A stretch of 64,000 nt of DNA, from positions 2,666,001 to 2,730,000 of the forward strand of contig NZ_JADOTY010000001.1 of the NCBI RefSeq assembly GCF_015751785.1, given 5' to 3'. Below the pieces are notes generated by a model that saw only the letters and a list, made by a program, of their open reading frames with translations, did not search any database and was not told where the DNA came from. Source of the DNA: Micromonospora vinacea (GTDB lineage: Bacteria; Actinomycetota; Actinomycetes; Mycobacteriales; Micromonosporaceae). The position numbers and the translations under genes are program-made. Shown here one piece after another: positions 50,129-59,209 of this stretch (positions within the stretch are counted from its first letter, which is position 1; each line of letters begins with the position of its first letter).

Positions 50129-50998
50129 ATGACCGGACTCCTCGGCCCGGCGGAGATCCGGGAACTCGCGGCCCGGCTGGGCGTCGCGCCCACCAAGAAG
50201 CTGGGCCAGAACTTCGTGCACGACCCGAACACAGTGCGTCGGATCGTCACCGTCGCCGGCCTGACCCCCGACGACGTGGCCCTGGAGGTGGGGCCCGGGC
50301 TCGGCTCGCTGACCCTGGGGCTGCTGCCGGTGGCCGGGCACGTGCACGCCGTGGAGATCGATCCGGTGCTCGCCGGGGCGCTGCCGGAGACCGTCGCGCG
50401 GCACGCCGGAGCCGACGCCGCCCGGCTCACGGTGCACCGCGCGGACGCGCTGCGCATCGCCGCCGCCGAGCTGGCCGACCCGGCACCGACCGCGCTGGTG
50501 GCGAACCTGCCCTACAACGTCGCCGTGCCGGTGGTGCTGCACCTGTTGGCCGTGCTGCCCACCCTGCGACACGGCCTGGTGATGGTGCAGAAGGAGGTCG
50601 CCGACCGGCTCGTCGCCGGTCCCGGCTCCAAGGTGTACGGCATCCCGTCGGTGAAGCTCGCCTGGTACGCCCAGGCCCGGGGCGCCGGCAAGGTGCCGCC
50701 GAACGTGTTCTGGCCGGTGCCCAACGTCGACTCCGGCCTGGTCGCCTTCACCTGCCACGAGCCGCCCCGCTCCGACGTACCTCGGGAGCGGGTCTTCGCA
50801 GTGGTGGACGCGGCGTTCGCGCAGCGCCGTAAGACGCTGCGCGCCGCCCTGGCCGGCTGGGCCGGCGGCGCGGACCGGGCGGCCGCCGCGCTCACCGCCG
50901 CCGGCGTCGACCCCGGCGCCCGTGGGGAGTCGCTGACCGTCGAGCAGTTCGCCGCCATCGCCGCGTCGGCTCCGGTCGGTACGCCGGCCGCGAAGTAG
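50129..50998 (+). CDS. rsmA: 16S rRNA dimethyladenosine transferase
   Basis: 289 residues. [30 protein letters not shown] (SAM motif), [11 protein letters not shown] (motif IV NLPY) and [16 protein letters not shown]. It dimethylates A1518 and A1519 of 16S rRNA. ATG 50129, 46 bases after tatD. Confidence 0.96.
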   Translation: MTGLLGPAEIRELAARLGVAPTKKLGQNFVHDPNTVRRIVTVAGLTPDDVALEVGPGLGSLTLGLLPVAGHVHAVEIDPVLAGALPETVARHAGADAARLTVHRADALRIAAAELADPAPTALVANLPYNVAVPVVLHLLAVLPTLRHGLVMVQKEVADRLVAGPGSKVYGIPSVKLAWYAQARGAGKVPPNVFWPVPNVDSGLVAFTCHEPPRSDVPRERVFAVVDAAFAQRRKTLRAALAGWAGGADRAAAALTAAGVDPGARGESLTVEQFAAIAASAPVGTPAAK

Positions 50999-51007
50999 GC
51001 TGACGCC

Positions 51008-51088
51008 GTGCCCGCCGAGGACACCGAGGAGCTGATCGTGGCCAAGCCGTTCGACATCCGCCTGCGCATGCGGGACATCACCCCGTGA
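51008..51088 (+). CDS. Tiny ORF (26 aa) overlapping ispE
   Basis: A GTG-started frame of 27 codons that ends GTGA, so its stop overlaps the ispE start (51085). High third-base GC. The sequence VAKPFDIRLRMRDITP has no known family. It might be a leader peptide coupled to ispE, a remnant of a larger gene, or chance. Confidence 0.4.
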   Translation: MPAEDTEELIVAKPFDIRLRMRDITP

Positions 51089-52032
51089 CCGAGGCCTGGC
51101 GACCGGACGACGACGAGCCACGTGGGGCCATCGGCCCGGTGCGGGTGCGGGTGCCCGCGAAGGTCAACCTGCACCTCGGGGTGGGCCCGCTGCGCCGGGA
51201 CGGCTACCACGAGCTGAACACGGTCTACCACGCCATCTCGATCTACGACGAGCTGACGGCCCGCCGGGGCGACACCCTCGCCCTGACCATGGAGGGTGAG
51301 GGCACCGGCGAGCTGGCCCTGGACGACACCAACCTGGTGATCCGCGCCGCGCACGCCCTCGCCGGGTACGCGGGGGTGCTGCCGCACGCCCGGCTGCACC
51401 TGCGCAAGCAGATCCCGCTCGCCGGTGGGCTGGCCGGTGGCAGCGCCGACGCGGCTGCCGCGCTGGTGGCCTGCGACGCGCTCTGGGGCACCGGGCTGTC
51501 CCGCGACGAACTGGCCGGCATCGCCGCCGACCTCGGCTCGGACGTGCCGTTCCTGATCTACGGTGGCACCGCGCTGGGCACCGGCCGGGGCGAGGCGATC
51601 AGCCCGGTGCTGGCCCGCCCCACCTCCTGGCACTGGGTGGTGGCGATCGCCGACGCCGGCCTGTCCACCCCGACCGCCTACCGGGAGCTGGACCGGCTCC
51701 GCGACTCTGGTGCCGCCGGCACCCCGCTGGGCAGCACCGACGCCCTGCTGGGCGCGCTGCGCCAACGTGACCCCCGGGTGCTCGCCCGTACGCTCGGCAA
51801 CGACCTCCAGGCTGCCGCGCTGGCCATGCGCCCGGCGCTGGCCGACACGTTGAAGGCCGGCGAGGCGGCCGGCGCGCTCACCGGGATCGTCTCCGGCTCC
51901 GGCCCGACCTGCGTGTTCCTCGCCGCCGACGCGGCCGACGCGGAGCGGATCGCCGCCGAGCTGACCGCCGCGGGCGTCTGCCGCGAGGCGCGGGTCGCGC
52001 ACGGTCCGGTCGCCGGCGCCCGCGTCGGCTGA
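51085..52032 (+). CDS. ispE: 4-diphosphocytidyl-2-C-methyl-D-erythritol kinase
   Basis: 315 residues from GTG 51085. PAKVNLHLGV, IPLAGGLAGGSADAAAAL (GHMP ATP loop) and GSGPTCVFLA. It phosphorylates an intermediate of the methylerythritol phosphate isoprenoid route. rsmA-ispE order is conserved in actinobacteria. Confidence 0.95.
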   Translation: MTEAWRPDDDEPRGAIGPVRVRVPAKVNLHLGVGPLRRDGYHELNTVYHAISIYDELTARRGDTLALTMEGEGTGELALDDTNLVIRAAHALAGYAGVLPHARLHLRKQIPLAGGLAGGSADAAAALVACDALWGTGLSRDELAGIAADLGSDVPFLIYGGTALGTGRGEAISPVLARPTSWHWVVAIADAGLSTPTAYRELDRLRDSGAAGTPLGSTDALLGALRQRDPRVLARTLGNDLQAAALAMRPALADTLKAGEAAGALTGIVSGSGPTCVFLAADAADAERIAAELTAAGVCREARVAHGPVAGARVG

Positions 52033-52064
52033 CGACGCGTCCTACCGGGGCCGCTGGCACGCGG

Positions 52065-52087
52065 CGCGGACGTTCGGGGCGTCCGCG
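52065..52087 (+). terminator. ispE terminator hairpin
   Basis: CGCGGACG (52065-52072), loop TTCGGGG, CGTCCGCG (52080-52087). Confidence 0.6.
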
Positions 52088-52100
52088 TACCCTTGGGACA

Positions 52101-52132
52101 GGCGTCCAGGTGCCCGCCGGCACCGGGACGCC
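52101..52132 (+). promoter_or_regulatory. Leader hairpin before the ABC-F gene
   Basis: GGCGTCC, A, GGTGCC, CGCC, GGCACC, G, GGACGCC: 13 pairs with one mismatch, 20 bases before the ABC-F GTG at 52153. TTGATCATG follows. It may be the 5' leader attenuator of the gene or part of ispE termination. A TACCCT-like -10 (52088-52093) suggests that transcription starts at its 5' edge. Confidence 0.5.
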
Positions 52133-52152
52133 TTGATCATGAAGGGTGGAAC

Positions 52153-53958
52153 GTGGCGAACATCGTCAATCTGGACCGGGTGTCCAAGGGGTACGGCGCC
52201 GCCGGGCGGCTGCTCACGGACGTCTCGCTCGGCCTGGACGACGCCGACCGGATCGGCGTGGTCGGCCTCAACGGCGCCGGCAAGTCCACCCTGCTGCGGC
52301 TGCTCACCAAGCAGGAGGACCCCGACGACGGCCGGGTGACCCACCGCCGTGACCTGCGCGTGCTCTGGTTGCCGCAGCAGCTCACCCTCGCGCCCGAGGC
52401 GACCGTCCGGGACGTGGTGCTCGGCACCGCCTGGCTCGACGAGGGCATGGGCGCCGAGCACGAGTGGGCCGGCGACGCCGGGGTGCGGGCCATCCTCGAC
52501 GGCCTCGGCATGCCGCACCTCGGCCTCGACCAGCCGGTCGGCCCGATGTCCGGTGGCGAACGCCGCCGGGTGGCGCTCGCGGCGCTGCTCGTCCGCGAAT
52601 CCGACCTGCTCATCCTCGACGAGCCCACCAACCACCTGGACGTCGGCGGTGTCGACTGGCTGGCCCGGCACCTGGTCGGCCGCAGGGGCGCCCTGGTCGT
52701 GGTCACCCACGACCGGTGGTTCCTGGACGCGGTCTGCACCACCACCTGGGAGGTCGCCGACCAGACCGTCCGCGCCTACGAGGGTGGCTTCGCCGCCTGG
52801 ACCCTCGCCCGCGCCGAGCGCGAGCGGGTCGCCGCCGCCACCGAGGCCCGCCGGCAGAACCTGCTCCGCAAGGAGATCGCCTGGCTGCGCCGTGGCCCGC
52901 CCGCCCGGACCTCCAAGCCGCAGTTCCGCATCGACGCCGCGAACGCGTTGATCGCCGACGTGCCGCCGGCGCGCGACACCATGTCGTTGCAGCGGATGGC
53001 GACCTCCCGGCTGGGCAAGCAGGTGTACGACCTGGAGAACGTCGAGCTGCACGCCGGCCCGAAGGAGATCCTGCGCGACGTCACCTGGCTGGTCGGCCCC
53101 GGCGACCGGATCGCCATCCTCGGCGCGAACGGCGCCGGCAAGACCACACTGCTGCGGATGCTCGCCGGCATCACCCGGCCAGACGGTGGCCGCCTCGGCA
53201 CCGGCTCCACAGTGCGGCCCGCGTTCCTCTCCCAGGAGCTCACCGAGCTGCCCGGGCATCTGCGGGTGCTCGAAGCGGTGGAGGAGGTCGCCCGCCGGGT
53301 CCAGCTCGGGGACCGGGAGGTCTCCGCCGCGCAGCTCGCCGAGGTGTTCGGCTTCGACGACCGCCGGCTCTGGACCCCGGTCAGTGACCTCTCCGGTGGG
53401 GAACGCCGCCGGTTGCAGATGCTGCGGTTGCTGGCCGGCGAGCCCAACGTGCTGCTCTTCGACGAGCCCACAAACGACCTGGACACGGACACCCTCGCCT
53501 CGCTGGAGGATCTGCTCGACTCGTGGCCCGGCACGATCATCGTGGCCAGCCACGACCGGTACCTGATCGAGCGGGTCACGGACACGGCGTACGGGATGTT
53601 CGGTGACGGTCGGCTAGTGCACCTGCCGGGCGGGGTGGACGAATACCTCGCGCGGACCGCCGAGCGGGCTGGCTCTCCCCGGGCGGGCGTCACCTCGACC
53701 TCCGCGCCCGCCGCCCCCTCGGGTGGTGGTATGTCCGCCGCCGAGGTGCGTCAGGCCCGCAAGGAGCTGACCCGGCTGGAACGGCAACTCGGCAAGCTCG
53801 ACCAGCGCGAGACCACGCTGCTCGATCAGCTCGCGGCGGACGCCACCGACTACGCCCGGGTCGCGGAGTTGGACACCCAGCTCAAGGATCTGCGCGCCGA
53901 ACGGGAGCGGATCGAGGAGAGCTGGATGACCCTCGCCGAGGACCTGCCCGAGAGCTGA
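52153..53958 (+). CDS. ABC-F family ATPase
   Basis: 601 residues from GTG 52153, preceded by GAAGGGTGGAAC. Two ABC domains without membrane segments: Walker A GLNGAGKST and GANGAGKTT, signatures SGGERRR twice, Walker B LLILDEPTNHLD and VLLFDEPTNDLD. An Arg-rich linker (EIAWLRRGPPARTSK) lies between them, and a C-terminal coiled coil (KELTRLERQLGKLDQRE) is present. ABC-F proteins act on ribosomes, as translation factors or antibiotic-protection proteins; the class here is undetermined. Confidence 0.94.
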   Translation: MANIVNLDRVSKGYGAAGRLLTDVSLGLDDADRIGVVGLNGAGKSTLLRLLTKQEDPDDGRVTHRRDLRVLWLPQQLTLAPEATVRDVVLGTAWLDEGMGAEHEWAGDAGVRAILDGLGMPHLGLDQPVGPMSGGERRRVALAALLVRESDLLILDEPTNHLDVGGVDWLARHLVGRRGALVVVTHDRWFLDAVCTTTWEVADQTVRAYEGGFAAWTLARAERERVAAATEARRQNLLRKEIAWLRRGPPARTSKPQFRIDAANALIADVPPARDTMSLQRMATSRLGKQVYDLENVELHAGPKEILRDVTWLVGPGDRIAILGANGAGKTTLLRMLAGITRPDGGRLGTGSTVRPAFLSQELTELPGHLRVLEAVEEVARRVQLGDREVSAAQLAEVFGFDDRRLWTPVSDLSGGERRRLQMLRLLAGEPNVLLFDEPTNDLDTDTLASLEDLLDSWPGTIIVASHDRYLIERVTDTAYGMFGDGRLVHLPGGVDEYLARTAERAGSPRAGVTSTSAPAAPSGGGMSAAEVRQARKELTRLERQLGKLDQRETTLLDQLAADATDYARVAELDTQLKDLRAERERIEESWMTLAEDLPES

Positions 53959-54058
53959 CCGGCCGGGCGCGCCGGCCCGGGCCCCGTGTGCGGCGTCACA
54001 CCACCACATGCGAGACAATCGTCGGCGACACCTACCCCACGGCGTTGGAGACACAGAC

Positions 54059-54514
54059 ATGGCACACACCCCCGTCAACCACCCCGCGCGGCCGATCTAC
54101 CGGGCGATCGGCGGGCTGACCGGTCTGTACCTGGTCGTCTTCGGTGTGCTCGGCATCGTCGCGAGCACCGGCAACGAGATCCTCGCCCAGGACGACACCC
54201 GGGTCCTCGGTCAGGGCACCAACCTGGGCTTCTCGCTGCTCAGCGTGCTGCTCGGGATCGTCGTGCTGGTCGGCACCGCGCTCGGCCGCAACATCGACGT
54301 GGCGATCAACCAGTGGCTGGCGTACAGCCTCATGGTGGTCAGCCTGGCCGGTCTCGCGTTCATCCGGACCGACGCCAACATCTTCAACTTCAGCATCACC
54401 ACGGTGGTCGTGGTGATGACGGCCGCCCTGGTGCTGCTCATGGTCGGCATGTACGGCAAGGTCGGCACGGAGGACGAGGCGGAGGCGTTCCAGAAGGCTC
54501 GTCTCGTTCTCTGA
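54059..54514 (+). CDS. DUF4383 membrane protein (first copy)
   Basis: 151 residues from ATG 54059, GGAG eight bases upstream. HPARPIYRAIGGLTGLYLVVFG at the start, four membrane helices with INQWLAYSLMVVSLAGLAF and NFSITTVVVVMTAALVLLM. This is the DUF4383 pattern, unknown function. A paralogue follows at 54723 after a long palindrome. Confidence 0.87.
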   Translation: MAHTPVNHPARPIYRAIGGLTGLYLVVFGVLGIVASTGNEILAQDDTRVLGQGTNLGFSLLSVLLGIVVLVGTALGRNIDVAINQWLAYSLMVVSLAGLAFIRTDANIFNFSITTVVVVMTAALVLLMVGMYGKVGTEDEAEAFQKARLVL

Positions 54515-54540
54515 TTCTTCTTCTTTGTGGTTGCGGCAGT

Positions 54541-54614
54541 GGTTTTCGCCGGAGCCCGAGCTGCTCCGGGCGGTCAGGCTTGATCCCTGCGCAGCTCGGG
54601 CTCCGGCGAAAACC
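54541..54614. repeat. Perfect long palindrome between the DUF4383 genes
   Basis: Arms 54541-54563 and 54592-54614 are perfect complements over 23 bases, spacer 28. Not similar to the other palindromes of the window. It may be a terminator of the first gene as well. Confidence 0.7.
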
Positions 54615-54722
54615 TGACCTTGGTCCAGCCTTTGGCGGACCTCCCGCATTGGGGTTTTCCGGACAGTTGGCTCTGCCTTGGGCGACAATTCCCCTGAAAC
54701 GGTCACATCAGGGGGTCTGGGC

Positions 54723-55199
54723 ATGCCGCACTTTCCGGTCAACCATCCGGCACGGCCGCTCTACCGGGTCCTCTCCGGGCTGATCGGGGTCTACATCCTG
54801 GTCTTCGGCGTCTGGGGCGTCGCCGAGACGATCGGCGACCCACTCTTCGCCCGCACCAGCACCTGGGCCCTCGGGCTCCGGACCAACCTGGCCTTCTCGC
54901 TCGCCTCGGTGATCTTCGGGATCGTCCTGATCATCGGGGCCTCGCGGCGCACCAACCTCGGCCACTACATGAACCTCACAGCGGGCGTGGTGTTCCTGGT
55001 GACCAGCATCCTGACGATGTCGGTGCTGCAGACCGAAGCGAACATCCTCAACTTCTCGATGTCGACAGTGGTCGTGTCGATGCTGTTCGGCCTGATCCTG
55101 CTCGGCACCGGCCTCTACGACAAGGTCGGCCCACCGGAATCCGCCGAGGCGGAGCTGGAGCACCGCAAGCACCCGGTGGCCGACGTACACCGCCGCTGA
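54723..55199 (+). CDS. DUF4383 membrane protein (second copy)
   Basis: 158 residues from ATG 54723, AGGGGG upstream. HPARPLYRVLSGLIGVYILVFG matches the first copy, with four helices and a shared LNFSMSTVVVSMLFGLILL. The C-terminus is polar (EAELEHRKHPVADVHRR). Tandem duplication followed by divergence is likely. Confidence 0.87.
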   Translation: MPHFPVNHPARPLYRVLSGLIGVYILVFGVWGVAETIGDPLFARTSTWALGLRTNLAFSLASVIFGIVLIIGASRRTNLGHYMNLTAGVVFLVTSILTMSVLQTEANILNFSMSTVVVSMLFGLILLGTGLYDKVGPPESAEAELEHRKHPVADVHRR

Positions 55200-55204
55200 T
55201 CGGG

Positions 55205-55903
55205 TCAGCTACGCCGCGCGGTGATCAGCGTCGGCTTCGCCTCCAGGTGCGACAACCCGTTCCAGGCCAGGTTCACCAGGTGCGCCGCCACCGTCTCCTT
55301 GCGCGGCTTCCGCACCTCCAGCCACCAGCGGCCGGTCAGCGCCACCATGCCGACCAGCGCCTGCGAGTACAGCTCGGCGAGCTTCGGGTCGTACCCGCGG
55401 CTCTTGTACTCGGCGCCCAGGATGTGCTCGACCTGGTGCGCCACGTCGTTCATGACGCTGCTGAAGGTGGCAGTGCCGGACATCAGCGGCGACTCGCGGA
55501 CCAGCACCCGGAAACCGCTGGTCTCCTCCTCGATGTAGGTCAGCAGGGCCAGCGCAGCCTGTTCCAGCAGCTCGCGCGGATGACCGGCGGTCAACGCCGT
55601 GGTGATCCGGTCCAACAGGGCCCGGACCTCCCGGTCCACCACCACCGCGTAGAGCCCTTCCTTGCCACCGAAGTGCTCGTACACCACCGGCTTGGAGACC
55701 TTGGCGCGGGCCGCCACCTCCTCGATGGAGGTGGCGTCGAAACCGCGCTCGGCGAAGAGTTGCCGGCCGGTCGCGATCAACTGCTCCCGGCGTTGGGCCG
55801 CCGACATGCGGACCCGGGAGGGGGCCTTGGCTTTCGGTGCCGCCGTCGGCGTCGCCCGTCGGCCGCCGACAGCTGCCGCCGCGTCGTCGCTGACCTCAGG
55901 CAT
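55205..55903 (-). CDS. TetR-family regulator
   Basis: 232 residues from ATG 55903. A disordered Ala/Lys/Pro-rich leader, then MSAAQRREQLIATGRQLFAERGF and VSKPVVYEHFGGKEGLYAVV (helix-turn-helix). The C-terminal ligand domain is unassigned. It lies beside a fatty acid desaturase on the same strand, 224 bases from its stop, so it may sense acyl chains and control that gene. Confidence 0.9.
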   Translation of the reverse strand: MPEVSDDAAAAVGGRRATPTAAPKAKAPSRVRMSAAQRREQLIATGRQLFAERGFDATSIEEVAARAKVSKPVVYEHFGGKEGLYAVVVDREVRALLDRITTALTAGHPRELLEQAALALLTYIEEETSGFRVLVRESPLMSGTATFSSVMNDVAHQVEHILGAEYKSRGYDPKLAELYSQALVGMVALTGRWWLEVRKPRKETVAAHLVNLAWNGLSHLEAKPTLITARRS

Positions 55904-56127
55904 GTCGCCGCCTCGCTGGCGCTCGGTGACGCCCTGCCGTGGAATGGTTCCTCCGCTGTGCCCGTTCACGTCGTCGCCTCACTGTCGGGCGGTCCGACCA
56001 CCCTGACGCGCCGTTCGACCGTACCCGGATCGGGCCCGGCACCCCGTCCGCCGAGCCGCCTGGTCCCCCCGCATGGCTCGGTCATCCGGCCATCCTGCCA
56101 GGCGGCATCCCGGGGCACCGCCCGGTT

Positions 56128-57093
56128 TTAGCGGGGTGCGACAGGCTTCACGAGCTTGGCGGCGAGGCGCTCCGGCTTTGGCCAGCGCACCTGCGTCGCG
56201 GCGCCGGTCTTCTCGAACAACCAGATCACCCGGGCGGAGATGTCCACCTGACCGCGCAGCACGCCGTGCCGGGCGCTGGTCGGGTCGGCGTGGTGCAGGT
56301 TGTGCCAGCTCTCGCCGAACGACAGGATCGCCAGCGGCCAGAAGTTCGAGGCGCGGTCGCCCTGACGCATCGCGAACGGGCGCTCGCCGTAGACGTGGCA
56401 CACCGAGTTGATCGCCCAGGTGACGTGGTGCAGGAGACCGATCCGGACCAGCCCGGCCCAGAAGAACGCGGTCAGCGCACCCTGCCAGGACCAGGTCACC
56501 AGGCCGCCGATCAGCGCCGGGCCGAGCAGCGAGACGGCCACCAGCGCGGGGAAGAGCCGGTCGACCCGGCTGATGTCCCGGTCGGCGATGAGGTCCGGCG
56601 CGAAACGCGCGCGGTTGGACAGCTCCCGGCGGAACAGCCAGCCCACGTGTGCGTGGAACAGGCCCCGGGTCAACGCCCAGAAGCTGGTGCCGAAGCGCCA
56701 CGGGGAGTGCGGGTCACCCTCCAGGTCGGAGAAGGCGTGGTGTCGACGGTGGTCGGCGACCCACTGAATGATCTCGCCCTGCACCGCCAGAGAACCCGCG
56801 ACCGCCAGAGTCACCCGCAGCCACCGCGTGGCCTTGAACGAGCCGTGCGTGAAGTAGCGGTGGAAGCCGACGGTGATGCCGAGCCCGGAGACGACGTACC
56901 AGACCAGGCCGATGATCACGTCGGTCCAGCCCAGCCAGCCGCCCCACGCCACCGGCACGGCGACCAGCAGGGCGACGAAGGGGATGACCACGAAAGCCCA
57001 GAGGGCGGCCAGGATGCCGGGGGACTGGCTGCCGTCGGTGAGTGGTTTGGGGCCGGGGCCGGCGGTGTTGGGTTCGAGCAGAGCAGTCGACAT
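56128..57093 (-). CDS. Acyl-CoA desaturase
   Basis: 321 residues. Membrane desaturase histidine boxes HRYFTH, HRRHH and HNLHH, with membrane segments (FVVIPFVALLVAVPVAWGG and others). It inserts a double bond, probably at position 9, in fatty acyl-CoA using O2 and a diiron centre. It starts at ATG 57093; a palindromic operator (57141-57153) is 48 bases upstream. Confidence 0.95.
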   Translation of the reverse strand: MSTALLEPNTAGPGPKPLTDGSQSPGILAALWAFVVIPFVALLVAVPVAWGGWLGWTDVIIGLVWYVVSGLGITVGFHRYFTHGSFKATRWLRVTLAVAGSLAVQGEIIQWVADHRRHHAFSDLEGDPHSPWRFGTSFWALTRGLFHAHVGWLFRRELSNRARFAPDLIADRDISRVDRLFPALVAVSLLGPALIGGLVTWSWQGALTAFFWAGLVRIGLLHHVTWAINSVCHVYGERPFAMRQGDRASNFWPLAILSFGESWHNLHHADPTSARHGVLRGQVDISARVIWLFEKTGAATQVRWPKPERLAAKLVKPVAPR

Positions 57094-57409
57094 GGGACCT
57101 CGCAGGGGGATGGTTTGATCACGAAGCTACGCCTACGTCACCGTAACTTACGGCCCCGTAGATCGCACGGGGAAGTTTCGAACGATCTTCGTGTAACTAC
57201 TCGAACGCCCAGGTCAGTAGGCCCGGTGGTGGGTGTCTGACCGGCCCCCGAAACGAGGGATCGAGGTGTGGGCCGACGAGCCTGGGAGGTCGGGGGCGTC
57301 GATCTCTCACGGTACGGCGGGATGAGCGATGGCGTCCGGCGGCCGGGGCGCTAAGGTGTAGCGGCGGGATGTCCATCCATCCCTCATGCGACATGCTCAG
57401 CGTCGCTGA
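57094..57409. other. Promoter gap between desaturase and tRNA-Gln
   Basis: 316 bases. Contains the palindrome at 57141-57153 and, at about 57238-57303, GCCCCCGA and TCGGGGGC arms. A TAAGGT box upstream of tRNA-Gln (57352-57357) is a -10 candidate. No protein gene is apparent. Confidence 0.6.
57141..57153. promoter_or_regulatory. Desaturase operator candidate
   Basis: CCGTAACTTACGG, a perfect 6+1+6 palindrome, upstream of the desaturase ATG and just outside a TAGCTT-like -10 on the minus strand. The TetR-family regulator gene at 55205 is the natural candidate to bind it. Confidence 0.5.
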
Positions 57410-57481
57410 TCGGCCGTGGTGTAATTGGCAACACCCGGGTCTTTGGTACCCGTATTTCAGGTTCGAACCCTGGCGGCCGAG
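57410..57481 (+). tRNA. tRNA-Gln (anticodon TTG)
   Basis: 72 bases. Acceptor TCGGCCG pairs with CGGCCGA, discriminator G. D-arm GTGGTGTAATTGGCAACAC, anticodon arm CGGGT-CTTTGGT-ACCCG with TTG (Gln, reads CAA), T-arm CAGGTTCGAACCCTG. CCA not encoded. Confidence 0.93.
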
Positions 57482-57591
57482 CTGCCCACCTACGTCCGTT
57501 TTAGGGTCCGGTGGGGGTAAGAGGGGAACGTGCCGGGCCTCGCGGCTAGCATGGCCGCGAGAGTGTCCGCCGTCCCGACGGGAGCCACGTC

Positions 57592-59151
57592 GTGCCCCAG
57601 CCCCACCTTCGTACCGTCGTCGTGCTCGCCGCCGGTGAGGGCAAGCGGATGAAGTCGACACTGCCCAAGGTGCTGCACCCCCTGCTCGGTCGGACGCTCC
57701 TCGGTCACGTGCTGAGCGCCGCCGCCCCGCTGGGCGCGGACCGCACCGTCGTCGTGGTGGGGCACGGCGCCGACCAGGTCCGGGCGCACCTGTCCGAGGT
57801 CGCTCCGGACGCCACGCCGGTGCTCCAGGCCCAGCAGCTCGGCACCGGGCACGCCGTGCGGATCGCGCTGGACGCCGTACCGGACGGTGCCGGCACGGTC
57901 GTGGTGATCAACGGTGACGTGCCCCTGCTGCGACCCGAGACGGTCGGCGCGCTGGTGACCGCGCACGAGGAGGCCGCCGCGGCGGCCACCGTGCTGGCCG
58001 CCGAGGTGCCCGACCCGGCCGGCCTCGGCCGGATCGTCCGGGACGCCGACGGCCGCCTGGAGCAGATCGTCGAGGAACGCGACGCCGACGCCACGCAGCG
58101 AGCGATTCGGGAGATCAACGCCGGCATCTACGCGTTCGACGCGGTGCGGCTGCGCGAGGCGCTGGGCAAGCTCTCCACCGACAACGACCAGGGCGAGGAG
58201 TACCTGACCGACGTCTTCGGCCTGCTCCGCTCGGCCGGTGAGCCGGTGGCGGTGCACGTCGCCGTGGACCACGTCGAGACTCTGGGCTGCAACGACCGGG
58301 TGGAACTGGCCACGCTGCGCGGGCTGCTGCGCGACCGGATCAACGAGGCCTGGATGCGCACCGGGGTCAGCCTGCTCGACCCCGCCACCACCTGGATCGA
58401 CGTGACGGTCGCACTGGACCGGGACGCCGTGGTCGACCAGAACACCCAGTTGCGCGGCGGCACCGTGGTCGGCGCCGGCGCACTGATCGGGCCGGACGTC
58501 ACCCTGATCGACACCGTCGTCGGCCCCGCCGCGTCGGTGATCCGCAGCCACGCCGTCGGCGCCGAGGTGGGCGCTGGCGCGACCGTCGGGCCGTACGCGT
58601 ACCTGCGGCCGGCCGCACAGTTGGCCGAGAAGGCGAAGGTCGGCACGTTCGTCGAGGTGAAGAACTCGCAGATCGGCGCCGGCGCGAAGGTGCCGCACCT
58701 GACGTACGTCGGCGACGCGACGATCGGCGAGCAGACGAACATCGGCGCCGCGTCGGTCTTCGTGAACTACGACGGGGTCAACAAGCACCGCACGGTGATC
58801 GGCAGCCACGCGCGGACCGGGGCGGACAACATGTTCGTGGCGCCGGTCGAGGTGGGCGACGGGGCGTACACGGCGGCTGGTTCGGTGATCGTCGACGACG
58901 TGCCGGCAGGGGCGATGGGCGTCGCCCGGGCGCGCCAGCGCAACATCGAGGGCTGGGTGGTCATGCGGCGCGCCGGCACCGCCGCGGCGGAGGCCGCGCA
59001 GCGGGCCCGCGACGCGAAGGATGCGCAGCCGGCCGGCGACGCGAAGGGTGCGTCCGGTACGACAGGTGCCGCAAGCCACAGTGAGGCAATCCACGGGGCG
59101 ACCGAGACGGTGGGCGGCGCATCCGGCTCGGGAGATACTGCAACCGAATAG
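57592..59151 (+). CDS. glmU: Bifunctional UDP-N-acetylglucosamine synthesis protein GlmU
   Basis: 519 residues from GTG 57592. N-terminal uridyltransferase (VVLAAGEGKRMKSTLPKVLHP; QLGTGHAV; NGDVPLL) and C-terminal left-handed beta helix with acetyltransferase (VGPYAYLRP; EVKNSQIG; NYDGVNKHRT). The last ~65 residues are Ala/Gly-rich and disordered. It makes UDP-GlcNAc for peptidoglycan. tRNA-Gln precedes it. Confidence 0.96.
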   Translation: MPQPHLRTVVVLAAGEGKRMKSTLPKVLHPLLGRTLLGHVLSAAAPLGADRTVVVVGHGADQVRAHLSEVAPDATPVLQAQQLGTGHAVRIALDAVPDGAGTVVVINGDVPLLRPETVGALVTAHEEAAAAATVLAAEVPDPAGLGRIVRDADGRLEQIVEERDADATQRAIREINAGIYAFDAVRLREALGKLSTDNDQGEEYLTDVFGLLRSAGEPVAVHVAVDHVETLGCNDRVELATLRGLLRDRINEAWMRTGVSLLDPATTWIDVTVALDRDAVVDQNTQLRGGTVVGAGALIGPDVTLIDTVVGPAASVIRSHAVGAEVGAGATVGPYAYLRPAAQLAEKAKVGTFVEVKNSQIGAGAKVPHLTYVGDATIGEQTNIGAASVFVNYDGVNKHRTVIGSHARTGADNMFVAPVEVGDGAYTAAGSVIVDDVPAGAMGVARARQRNIEGWVVMRRAGTAAAEAAQRARDAKDAQPAGDAKGASGTTGAASHSEAIHGATETVGGASGSGDTATE

Positions 59152-59209
59152 TCCCTGACCCACCACCACCGGGTCGGGTACCGCCGACATAACGGGAGCA
59201 GACGGGCCC

